From the NCBI GenBank assembly GCA_040766655.1, contig JAXGQB010000007.1, forward strand, positions 248,001 to 312,000: a stretch of 64,000 nt of DNA, given 5' to 3'. This DNA comes from JALOOB01 sp040766655. GTDB lineage: Bacteria; Chloroflexota; Anaerolineae; CG2-30-64-16. A program made the translations under genes and the position numbers. Below, one piece after another: positions 51,233-58,736 of this stretch; positions within the stretch are counted from its first letter, which is position 1; the number at the start of each line of letters is the position of its first letter. The notes under the pieces were generated by a model, which had not been told where the DNA came from, did not search any database, and worked only from the letters and a program-made list of their open reading frames with translations.

Positions 51233-54175
51233 ATGCCACGACCGCTGCGTGACTCACCCTACATCTACGGCTTCCACGATCCCGGCGGCGAACAGCTCAT
51301 GCTCGACGCAGGTACGCCGGGCTGGGTCCTGGTCACGGAGGCCATCGGGCACGATCCGAACGACCGCTCCGGCGCGGACTATCGCCGCCTGTCCGACCGC
51401 GATCTGGGCGTGATCGTCCGGCTCAACAACGCATACAACCCCGGGGGCACGATCCCCTACGAGCGGGATTACGCGGCCTTCGCGCAGCGCTGCGCCAACT
51501 TCGTGGCCGCATCGCAGGGCGCGCATCTTTGGATCATCGGCAACGAGACGAACCACCCCATCGAGTGGCCCGGCGCGGAGTGGAACTGGGGGCCGGGCTG
51601 GCCCGCGCCGGTCAGCCCCGACAAGCGCGGGGAGGAGATCACGCCCGCGCGCTACGCCACCTGCTTCAGAGCCTGCCGCGCGGCCATCAAGGCCGTGCCC
51701 GGCCACGGGCAGGACCAGGTGCTGGCCGCCGCGCCCGCGCCGTGGAACATCCTGCTCACCTATGCCGCCAACCCCAACGGCGACTGGGTCAAGTACTTCG
51801 CGGACCTGCTGGGGGCCATCGGGCCGGGCAACCTGGACGGCATCACGCTGCACACGTACACGCACGGCGCGTCCCCCGCGCTTATCACGTCGGAGGAGAA
51901 GCTGGGCGACGCGCGCTTCGCGCAGCGGCGCTTCCACTTCCGCGCCTACCAGGACTTCATGGCCGCGATCCCGGCCGCCATGAGAACCCTGCCCGTCTAC
52001 ATCACGGAGACGAACCAGGGGGACAACGCGTGGGAGAACACCAATTCCGGCTGGGTGCGCGCGGCGTACGGCGAGATCGACGTGTGGAACGGGTCGCACG
52101 AGCAGAAGATCCGCTCTCTCCTGCTCTATCGCTGGCCCCGCGTGCAGGGGGACCGGTGGGGCATCGAGGGCCTGGCGGGGGTCATCGAGGACTTCCGCCA
52201 GGCGCTCGGCGCGCGGTATCGTTGGGGGCCTGCGGCGGAGGATCCCTGGGCCGACCTGGCACGCCGCGTGGCGGAGCTGGAGCAGCGGGCAGATGAGATG
52301 CAGGCCGCGCTGGCCGCCCTGCGCCAGGCCGCCGCGGACGCACGCGCGCTGCGCGAGGCGGCGGAAAGGATCGCCGCGGGCGCTGCAGGCGCCGCAGCGC
52401 TGCGCGCGGAGGTCGACGCGGTGGCGGCGCGCATCGCCGCGCTCGAGGCCGCGGTGGGTGCACCCCCGCCCGATGGGCCGCCCGCTGACCTGGTCATCAC
52501 GGACCTGATCGGCCGGCTGCCGGTGGGTCCCGGCGCGCCGTATCCCGCGCGCAGCCTTGCGGCGATCCGCCGCGTCATCGTCCATCACACCGTGACCGCG
52601 GGCAGCGTGTCGCCGGAGCGCCTGGCCCAGGCCGCCATCGGCCGCGGGCTGCCGGGCATCACCTATCATTATGTCATCTCTGGGGACGGCACGATCTACG
52701 CCACGCAGCCGCTCGAGGCCGCGGTTCAGCAGACCAACGTCGCGGCAGCCAACGGGGACGGCATCGGCATCGCACTCGCGGGCAACTTCCAGGTCGATCC
52801 GCCGCCCGCAGCCCAGCTCGCGGCCGCGGCCCGGCTGATCGCGCACCTGTTGCCACGCTTCGCCCTGGGCACAGACGCGGTGATCGGCCGCCGGGAGATC
52901 GAGGCCACCGCGTCGCCCGGCAATCAATGGCTGACCGGTGCGAAGTACAAGGACGCGCTCCTGGCGCAGGTCGCCGCGCTGCTCGCCGCGGCCGGAGACG
53001 ACGCCGAGGCCTTGAAGCGCCAGATCCGGGCGCTTGAGGCCCAGGTGGCCGCCCTGGCGTCCCAGGTGGCGTCCCTGGAGGCCCAGGCCGCCTCCCTCGA
53101 TCAGCAGCTCGCAGCGGCCGTGGCCCGCGCCGAGGGACTGCAACTCGAGGTCGCCGCGCTGGCCGCGCAGGCGGGCCAGGTGGCCCCGCTCCAGGCCCGG
53201 GTGGCCGAACTGGAGCAGACGGTCGCCGGCCAGGCCGCGGAGATCGACCGGCTGCGCGGGCTGCTCGGGAGCGCAACAAGTGGCCGCGTGCCCAAGCCCG
53301 AGATGCTCGACGTGGTGGACCAGCTGCCGAAGCATCCCACCCTGCCCCCGTACGCGGAGCGCACCCGGCCCATCTCCACCATCGTCGTGCACCACACCGA
53401 CACGGCCAAGACCACGACCGTGCAGCAGATCGCGCAGTATCACGTGTACGGCGAGCGGAAGAGCGCGAGCGGCGACGTCATCAAGGCGCAGTGGCCCGGC
53501 GTCGGCTACCACTTCATCATCTCGCCGGACGGCGTGATCCACCAGTGCCAGCGCGAATCCACCCGCTCGTACCACGTGGGCGGCGATCCGAACGACACCA
53601 GCGTAGCCATCAGCCTGATCGGCCGCTTCATGACGAAGAACTACGACGGCACGGACCGTGCGCCGGAGGATCGCGTGCCGACGCCCGAGCAGCTGCGCAG
53701 CGCGGGGCGTCTCGCCGCGTGGCTCATGCAGGAGCACGAGATCCCCCCCGAGCAGATCAAGGGCCACCGCGACGTGTGGCCCAAGGCCACCGTCTGCCCC
53801 GGCGAACACTGGAAGACCGGGCTGAACTGGTATCCCCGCCTGCTCGACGAGGTGGAGGCCGCGCAGACTGCCACCGGTGGCCTGCCGCGCATGCCGCTCT
53901 ACCTGCTGCTGTGGGACCACGGTGCCGCGTGGGCCGAGAGCGATTGGCGCGGCGCGCAGGCGTACATCGCGGCCTTCCGGCCGACCGCCGGCTTCCGCAC
54001 GGACGACGCGCTGCATGCGGCGCACGTCGTCATCGTGGGCGGCCCGGCCGGCGTCTCCGGGGCGGACGAGGCGCGGTTGCGCGCGGCCGGGTGCGACGTC
54101 CACCGCCTGAACGGCGCGAACGAGGCCGAGACGCAGGCCATGTTGGACGCGCTGGTTCGTGCCGGCACGCCGTGA
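51233..54175 (+). CDS. Glycoside-hydrolase-like, coiled-coil, double PGRP/amidase_2 protein
   Basis: A 980-residue multidomain protein with no visible signal peptide. Residues 1-330 look like a clan-A (beta/alpha)8 glycosidase: the acid/base Asn-Glu in WIIGNETNH (E105) and nucleophile Glu in VYITETNQG (E259). Coiled coils at about 340-410 and 585-680 separate two N-acetylmuramoyl-L-alanine amidase (PGRP) domains. The first (445-580) has HHT at 451 but Arg553 and Ser561 where zinc-binding His and Cys are expected. The second (715-860) keeps H720, Y759, H845 and C855, so it should be active. The C-terminal 90 residues (VVIVGGPAGVSGADEARLRAAG) resemble a cell-wall-binding type 2 repeat. It starts 9 nt after the esterase with AGGAGG. 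Confidence 0.8.
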   Translation: MPRPLRDSPYIYGFHDPGGEQLMLDAGTPGWVLVTEAIGHDPNDRSGADYRRLSDRDLGVIVRLNNAYNPGGTIPYERDYAAFAQRCANFVAASQGAHLWIIGNETNHPIEWPGAEWNWGPGWPAPVSPDKRGEEITPARYATCFRACRAAIKAVPGHGQDQVLAAAPAPWNILLTYAANPNGDWVKYFADLLGAIGPGNLDGITLHTYTHGASPALITSEEKLGDARFAQRRFHFRAYQDFMAAIPAAMRTLPVYITETNQGDNAWENTNSGWVRAAYGEIDVWNGSHEQKIRSLLLYRWPRVQGDRWGIEGLAGVIEDFRQALGARYRWGPAAEDPWADLARRVAELEQRADEMQAALAALRQAAADARALREAAERIAAGAAGAAALRAEVDAVAARIAALEAAVGAPPPDGPPADLVITDLIGRLPVGPGAPYPARSLAAIRRVIVHHTVTAGSVSPERLAQAAIGRGLPGITYHYVISGDGTIYATQPLEAAVQQTNVAAANGDGIGIALAGNFQVDPPPAAQLAAAARLIAHLLPRFALGTDAVIGRREIEATASPGNQWLTGAKYKDALLAQVAALLAAAGDDAEALKRQIRALEAQVAALASQVASLEAQAASLDQQLAAAVARAEGLQLEVAALAAQAGQVAPLQARVAELEQTVAGQAAEIDRLRGLLGSATSGRVPKPEMLDVVDQLPKHPTLPPYAERTRPISTIVVHHTDTAKTTTVQQIAQYHVYGERKSASGDVIKAQWPGVGYHFIISPDGVIHQCQRESTRSYHVGGDPNDTSVAISLIGRFMTKNYDGTDRAPEDRVPTPEQLRSAGRLAAWLMQEHEIPPEQIKGHRDVWPKATVCPGEHWKTGLNWYPRLLDEVEAAQTATGGLPRMPLYLLLWDHGAAWAESDWRGAQAYIAAFRPTAGFRTDDALHAAHVVIVGGPAGVSGADEARLRAAGCDVHRLNGANEAETQAMLDALVRAGTP

Positions 54176-54382
54176 CCCGGCGCGACTACGCGAAAGACCC
54201 CCGCGCTTGCCCGGGAGACGCTCGAGGCGTTCGCCGCGGAAGACATATTGGGCTTCCCCGATGAGTGGACCATGCCCGACGGCTGGTCGTTCGAAGATGG
54301 AGACGGCTTGGAGATGGTCGGGACCACGCCGGCCAAGATCATCGTGCCTGTGCCGGGCGGTGGGCAGGAGGAGCAGCCATGA
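54172..54382 (+). CDS. Small acidic protein coupled to both flanking cell-wall hydrolases, one apparent frameshift
   Basis: GTG 54172 overlaps the stop of the upstream gene (GTGA), and the stop TGA 54380-54382 overlaps the next ATG (ATGA). From GTG the frame reads MTRRDYAK up to about 54195. Removing one A from the AAA at 54193-54195 joins it to TPALARETLEAFAAEDILG, FPDEWTMPDGWSFEDGDG and LEMVGTTPAKIIVPVPGG, giving about 69 residues rich in Asp, Glu and Trp. The perfect coupling at both ends argues for a real gene. No family was recognised. As sequenced, it is frameshifted. Confidence 0.55.
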
Positions 54383-56406
54383 ACAAGCTGGGATTCTACA
54401 TCGAGAACACCACGGTGCAACACCTGCGCGACGCGCTGGCCAAGGTGAAGCCGCCCGTGATCCTGATCCATGCCGGCGACCGTGGACTACTACGCGAAAT
54501 CCGCAGCGACCTCTCACCCGACTCGTTCGTCATCGGCAGAATCTTCGTCGACCCGCCTCAGCAGGACGCGTGGCTGACCGGGGGCGATCCGGAGGGTGCG
54601 GGTCGCGCGTTCGCAGACCGGATCAGCCAGTACGACTTTCAGCTGGCAAAGGAGCGCGGGGCCAACGGCCGGCTGCTGATCGACGCCTGGATGGGCCTCA
54701 ACGAGCCGGTGAAGGGGCCGGCCGCGTTCGTCGACTGGCAGCCGGACGCGGAGACGCTGGCCCGCTACGACGCGCTCGACCGGTTCCAGGCTGCGTTCCT
54801 CGACCGGCTGCAGGGCGAGGGGCTGGAGGGCGTGGCGTTCAGCTTCGCCGCGGGCAACTTCGTGGCCGCGGGCCACGTCGCGCCCTACTTCCCGCGCTCG
54901 CTCGCCGCATACACCTACCTGGCCTTCCACGAGTACGGCTGGCCGGCACTGATGCCCCGCGCCGATACCGCCACCGCCGCGCTCCTGTATCGCGAGGTGA
55001 TGCAGGGGATCCGGGATCGCTACGGGCCGCGGCACACCGTCATCATCACCGAGGCAGGGCTGGCGCGCATGTACCGCCACCCCCAATTCCCCCCGGGCGA
55101 CGTGGGCTGGCTCTACCCGGGGGAGACGGTCCCCGAGGCGCAGTACTGGGAGTCGCTGCAGTGGTACAACGGCGAGATGGGCCGCGACGACTACGTGCTG
55201 GGCGCCTGTCTCTACCAGGTGGGCCACAGCGGCGCGTGGGAGACGTTCCGCCACCTCGGGGTGGACAACGCGGGAAAGCCGATCCTGCTGATCGACAAGA
55301 TCGCCACGCTGGGCACGGCCGCGCCCGCGCCGGGGCCGGGGGAGACCCCCATCCCGCCGCCGGAGCCCGCGGACGAGCGGGAGGCGCTCCTGCAGCGGGT
55401 CGCAGCCGTGCAGGCCGCGCTCGGTGACGCCGGAGCGCTCGCCCATGCATTCGCGGCCGACCTGGGGGCCAGCCGCACCGCGCTCTCCCGCGCGCGGGAG
55501 GCCCTTGGGGCCGGGCCGGCGGCCGGGGAGATCGCTGGCCTCCTGCGGCGGCTCGACGCGTTGGGTTCCGCGGCCACCTCTGCGGCGCAGACGGCGGAGA
55601 TCGCCGCGCTGCGCGCACAACTGAACGCCGCCCTCCCCGCGGCCACTGCGCTCGATGGGTTGCGCGGCGCCCTGGTGCGCGAGGAGGCGCGCCTCGCCGC
55701 GCAGGAGGGCCGCCGGTCCGCGGTGGAGGGCACGGTGGCGTCCGCCGGGGCGCTGTTGGCGGATGCGGGCGTGCTCGAGGCCGAGATCCGGAGCAAGCAG
55801 GCCGCGAGCCTGGCCGTCCGGCCGGGCCTGGAAGCCGCCGGAGAGCCGGCCGCCGGCGTACCGACCCCAGGCCTGGAGGCCGGAGGCTGGCCCGCGTCCG
55901 TCCCCGGCGCGCCGCGCGTGGAGGTCATCGACGCCACGTGGGTAGCGCCGCCCCCGCGGGCGCGCGGGTCCATCCGCCGCATCGTCGTGCACCACACCGG
56001 GACCCGCGCGGGGCTCACGGCCGCGGCCGCCATCCGCCGCCAGCTATCACGCGGCAAAGGGGACGGGGGCTATCACTACCTGGTCACGCGGGACGGGACC
56101 ATCTACCAGCTCAACGCGCCCCACACGATCGTCAACCAATCGCGCCGCAACGCAGTCGACCGGGACGCGGTGGCCGTCGCGCTGGTGGGCGACTTCGACC
56201 TCGCCGCGCCCAGCGCGGCGCAGCTCGCCGTCGTGGCCGGCCTGATCGCGCATCTCATCGTCGAGCTCGGCCTGCCGCCTGACGCGGTCGTGGGTCGCTC
56301 CGAGGTCGAGCGCGGGACGACGTCCCCCGGGCTGCAGTGGTCGCAGGGGGTGGGCTACCGCGTGGACCTGCTGGCCCTCGTGCGGGGGACGTTGGGATTA
56401 CGGTAA
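54379..56406 (+). CDS. Glycoside-hydrolase-like, coiled-coil, degenerate PGRP protein
   Basis: A 675-residue paralogue in architecture of the 980-residue protein, with no signal peptide. Residues 1-310 are a clan-A glycosidase-like barrel with Asn-Glu in WMGLNEPVKG (E109) and Glu in VIITEAGLA (E225). A helical Ala/Glu-rich region follows (about 330-500), then a Pro/Gly linker. A C-terminal PGRP domain runs from about 530 to 675, with HHT at H538. The second zinc ligand is Arg640 (VVGRSEVE) and the Cys is Ser649 (TTSPGLQW), so the amidase is probably inactive or binding-only. ATG 54379 has GGAGGAG upstream and overlaps the small gene's stop. Confidence 0.78.
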   Translation: MNKLGFYIENTTVQHLRDALAKVKPPVILIHAGDRGLLREIRSDLSPDSFVIGRIFVDPPQQDAWLTGGDPEGAGRAFADRISQYDFQLAKERGANGRLLIDAWMGLNEPVKGPAAFVDWQPDAETLARYDALDRFQAAFLDRLQGEGLEGVAFSFAAGNFVAAGHVAPYFPRSLAAYTYLAFHEYGWPALMPRADTATAALLYREVMQGIRDRYGPRHTVIITEAGLARMYRHPQFPPGDVGWLYPGETVPEAQYWESLQWYNGEMGRDDYVLGACLYQVGHSGAWETFRHLGVDNAGKPILLIDKIATLGTAAPAPGPGETPIPPPEPADEREALLQRVAAVQAALGDAGALAHAFAADLGASRTALSRAREALGAGPAAGEIAGLLRRLDALGSAATSAAQTAEIAALRAQLNAALPAATALDGLRGALVREEARLAAQEGRRSAVEGTVASAGALLADAGVLEAEIRSKQAASLAVRPGLEAAGEPAAGVPTPGLEAGGWPASVPGAPRVEVIDATWVAPPPRARGSIRRIVVHHTGTRAGLTAAAAIRRQLSRGKGDGGYHYLVTRDGTIYQLNAPHTIVNQSRRNAVDRDAVAVALVGDFDLAAPSAAQLAVVAGLIAHLIVELGLPPDAVVGRSEVERGTTSPGLQWSQGVGYRVDLLALVRGTLGLR

Positions 56407-56492
56407 GGGGGGAAGGCCTGTAGGCACCGCGAAGGGTGCGGGCGGCGGGGCGGAGTGTCACGTTGGAGACGAGTTGAAGGTTGAAAGTTGAA

Positions 56493-56550
56493 GGTTACAG
56501 GTTGACCGCGGCGTCTGCCGCCCACAGCCTTCAACCTACAACCTGTAACC
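56493..56550. repeat. GTTGAAG-type short repeats forming a hairpin between convergent genes
   Basis: Heptamer-like GTTGAAG copies precede a 12-bp arm (56493-56504, GGTTACAGGTTG) whose exact complement is at 56539-56550. It lies between a plus gene ending 56406 and a minus gene ending 56553, and may act as a shared terminator. Confidence 0.5.
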
Positions 56551-56552
56551 GA

Positions 56553-57473
56553 TCACTGGCCGCCCGCGCCCGCAGCATAGTAAATCGTGCCAACTTCGCC
56601 CTCCCCGGGCGCGGTGAGCCGCACGTACGGGCTCACCTGCACCACCAACACGGTCCAGTGGAGCTGCGACGCCCTGAAGCTGCTGTTGGCGTAGAGCGGG
56701 TCCAGGTTGATATCGAGTGAAGCGCCGGTCGTAGGCGGCGCCAGCCCGCGCGCACCCACCGCAGGCTCGTCGCTGTTCCACCACACCACCTCATACCCCG
56801 CCCCCTCAGGCAGAGGTCCCGTCGCGAGCCACTCGAAGCGCACCACGCCGCTCACCTGACGTCCCGGCGCAGGCGCAACCAGCGCAGGAAAGCTGACGAA
56901 CCCCGCAGTGATGCGGGCCGCGTCCGTTGCCCGGACGACGGCCGTCGGCCGAGTCGGAGCCCGGGTGGGCGGGCGGCGCGTGGCCGTGGGCGCGGGCGTC
57001 GGGGTGGCGGTTGGGGGTGCGCGGAGCACGATGACCGGCAGCCGCGTGGGGGTATGCGTCGGGCTGGGCGTCATGGTCGGCGTCGCCGATGCGGTCGGCG
57101 TCGCCGATGCGGTCGGCGTCGCTGATGCGGTCGGCGTCGCCGATGCGGTCGGCGTTGCTGTTGCGCTGGGCGTCGGGCTGGGGGAAGGCGTACTGGAAGA
57201 CGCAGTTGTCGGCGTCATGCTCGGTGCGATGGGCGTGATTGGCGCCGCATCGGTTGAGAGTGGCAACACCGAGGAGAACCTGCTGTCTGCGACCGGCTGA
57301 ACCGAGGTACCTGCGGAAGCAACCACAGCCGTGACAGCAGTCACGGCGTCGGAGGGACCGGCCCGACTGTCCTCCAAGAAGCGCAGCGCGAACCACGGTG
57401 CGGCAAGGCTCCCCACCACGACCAGCACGATGATGATGCCCGGGACAGGATTATGCCTCAGCTCGCGACCCAT
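56553..57473 (-). CDS. Membrane-anchored protein with Thr/Pro minisatellite stalk, paralogue A
   Basis: A 306-residue protein with one N-terminal membrane anchor (about 11-32, VPGIIIVLVVVGSLAAPWFALRF). A Ser/Thr/Pro/Ala stalk includes a four-copy 18-bp tandem repeat encoding SATPTA. A C-terminal domain of about 100 residues contains RQVSGVVRFEWLATGPLPEGAGYEVVWWNSDEP and LHWTVLVVQVSPYVRLTAPG, which looks like a fibronectin-type or Ig-like sandwich. It shares the domain and order with the next gene. No enzyme motif is seen; surface display is inferred. A TTGACC-17-TATACT promoter lies upstream (57541-57513). Confidence 0.7.
   Translation of the reverse strand: MGRELRHNPVPGIIIVLVVVGSLAAPWFALRFLEDSRAGPSDAVTAVTAVVASAGTSVQPVADSRFSSVLPLSTDAAPITPIAPSMTPTTASSSTPSPSPTPSATATPTASATPTASATPTASATPTASATPTMTPSPTHTPTRLPVIVLRAPPTATPTPAPTATRRPPTRAPTRPTAVVRATDAARITAGFVSFPALVAPAPGRQVSGVVRFEWLATGPLPEGAGYEVVWWNSDEPAVGARGLAPPTTGASLDINLDPLYANSSFRASQLHWTVLVVQVSPYVRLTAPGEGEVGTIYYAAGAGGQ
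57083..57154. repeat. Four-copy 18-bp tandem repeat inside the paralogue A stalk
   Basis: GGCGTCGCCGATGCGGTC recurs four times with one base change (GCT for GCC in one copy) and a diverged fifth copy. It encodes the SATPTA stalk, so copy-number change would alter stalk length in frame. Confidence 0.7.
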
Positions 57474-57512
57474 GCGCTTCCGTTCCTGAAGAGATTGAGA
57501 GTGCTGGCCGGC

Positions 57513-57541
57513 AGTATACGATAGTTGTGGCGATCGGTCAA
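57513..57541 (-). promoter_or_regulatory. Promoter of paralogue A
   Basis: On the minus strand TTGACC (57541-57536), a 17-bp spacer and TATACT (57518-57513) are seen, about 40 nt before ATG 57473. Confidence 0.65.
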
Positions 57542-57596
57542 GACAACGAGAAAACTGGTGTCTTACGTCGCATGGCTCGCTGCTCAGGCGCGCGCT

Positions 57597-58520
57597 CTAG
57601 CGGCCGTAGTACATCTTCGCGGCTCGTGATGCACCGGGAGTGATCAGGCGGACGTATGGATCCGTGCGCACCACCAGCACGGTCCAGAACAGCGCGGGGC
57701 TGTTGAAGTTGTCTGAGATGGCCGGCGCATCGAGGTCGACCACGAGCGACTCCTCCAGGGTCGGAGCAGCCACGCCGCGCGCGGCGTCTGGCGGCTCGTC
57801 CTCGTTCCAGACGACGACCTCGTACGCGGCGCCGGGCGGCAGCGGACCGGCCCCCTGCCAGCGGAAGGTCACCAGCCCGCTGACAGTCTGGTCCTGCTCT
57901 GGAACAATGGGTACGGGCGGCTGCACCGAGATGGCCGTGGGTGCAGCCGCAGGTAGTGCGGCCTGCGCAGGGGGCGCCGCCGTTGGCGCCGCTGTTGGCG
58001 CCGCTGTTGGCGCTGCTGTTGGCTCGGGGGTCGGCGCCTCCTGTGCTTCGCCGGTCGCAGTGGCGGTCAGGCGCAGCACCACCACAACCCGCGTCTGAGT
58101 GGCGGTAGCGGTTGCTGAATCTGTGAGCAACGGTGCGGGCAGCGGCGTCGCAGCCTCAGATCCGGGGCCAGACGCTGCAGGTTGTGTTGCCGCGGCAGTG
58201 GAACGCGCGGCCACAGGCGACGCCGTTGACGCCGCACGCAAAGCGCTTGCGCTCGTGGAGGCGGCAGCTTGCGGTCGAGTCGCAGTGGGTGTGCTCGCAG
58301 CTCGCGTGGGCGCCACAGTGGCCGCGGGCGAGGTCTGCGTCAGGACCGGCATGGCAGACCCCACGGGCTGTCCTCCGCCAAGCGCACCGGAGATGACCCA
58401 CGGTATGACCAGGGCCAGGAGGAGGATAGCGCCGGTCATGAGCGGGACTGCCGAATTCCGGCGGCGGCCCGGCTGCGGCGCGAACCGCTTCCCCAGGCGC
58501 CCGAACACTGTCTGTTTCAC
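57597..58520 (-). CDS. Membrane-anchored protein with Thr/Ala/Pro stalk, paralogue B
   Basis: A 307-residue protein. The N-terminus is basic (GRLGKRFAPQPGRRRNS), then one membrane anchor at about 25-46 (AVPLMTGAILLLALVIPWVISGAL). A long Ala/Thr/Pro stalk contains a repeated APTA unit (GTTGGCGCCGCT-like 12-bp repeats near 57981-58024). The C-terminal domain QTVSGLVTFRWQGAGPLPPGAAYEVVVWNEDEPPDAARG ... FWTVLVVRTDPYVRLITPGASRAAKMYYG matches paralogue A. The tandem pair, on one strand 123 bp apart, appears to be a duplication; each has its own promoter. Function unknown. Confidence 0.7.
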   Translation of the reverse strand: MKQTVFGRLGKRFAPQPGRRRNSAVPLMTGAILLLALVIPWVISGALGGGQPVGSAMPVLTQTSPAATVAPTRAASTPTATRPQAAASTSASALRAASTASPVAARSTAAATQPAASGPGSEAATPLPAPLLTDSATATATQTRVVVVLRLTATATGEAQEAPTPEPTAAPTAAPTAAPTAAPPAQAALPAAAPTAISVQPPVPIVPEQDQTVSGLVTFRWQGAGPLPPGAAYEVVVWNEDEPPDAARGVAAPTLEESLVVDLDAPAISDNFNSPALFWTVLVVRTDPYVRLITPGASRAAKMYYGR

Positions 58521-58550
58521 GGGCTGTACACAATCCTAAAGGGCTTACGT

Positions 58551-58583
58551 GCGACTGCCGGAACTGTCGGCTCCGGTAGTCGC
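58551..58583 (-). promoter_or_regulatory. Leader hairpin upstream of paralogue B
   Basis: An imperfect stem-loop (GCGACT-x-CCGG paired with CCGG-x-AGTCGC) lies between the predicted transcription start and the ATG 58520. No T-tract; a leader-stability role is possible. Confidence 0.4.
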
Positions 58584-58587
58584 CCAA

Positions 58588-58617
58588 ACTATACTGCAAG
58601 GGCGTGCACAGCGTCAA
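58588..58617 (-). promoter_or_regulatory. Promoter of paralogue B
   Basis: On the minus strand TTGACG (58617-58612), an 18-bp spacer and TATAGT (58593-58588) are seen. Confidence 0.6.
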
Positions 58618-58676
58618 ATGAGGCGCGTTGCCTGGCACGCATGCCGGCGTGCGACGCAGTACGAAAGGAAGACTCA

Positions 58677-58730
58677 AGAAGGAAGAAGGAAAAGCGCCCG
58701 TCGATCTTCCTTCTTCCTTTTTCCTTCTTC
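58677..58730. terminator. GGAAGAAGGA-type inverted simple repeat after the ABC-2 operon
   Basis: Purine-rich AGAAGGAAGAAGGAAAA (58677-58693) is complementary to the pyrimidine-rich tract at 58705-58730. On the minus strand it folds just after the permease stop at 58737 and includes a T-rich tract, so it probably terminates the export operon. Confidence 0.5.
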
Positions 58731-58736
58731 CATCGT

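Noticed and set aside
51254..54517. 1087-residue open frame on the minus strand
   Set aside because: It is a shadow of the glycosidase-PGRP gene on the plus strand; the plus frame has clear domains, a ribosome binding site and coupled neighbours.
51233..56406. Prophage lysis module
   Set aside because: Despite endolysin-like amidase domains, no holin, portal, terminase, capsid or integrase gene is near, and the flanking genes are ordinary chromosomal genes.
57083..57154. CRISPR-like array
   Set aside because: The repeats are 18 bp, contiguous without spacers, and in frame within a coding stalk.
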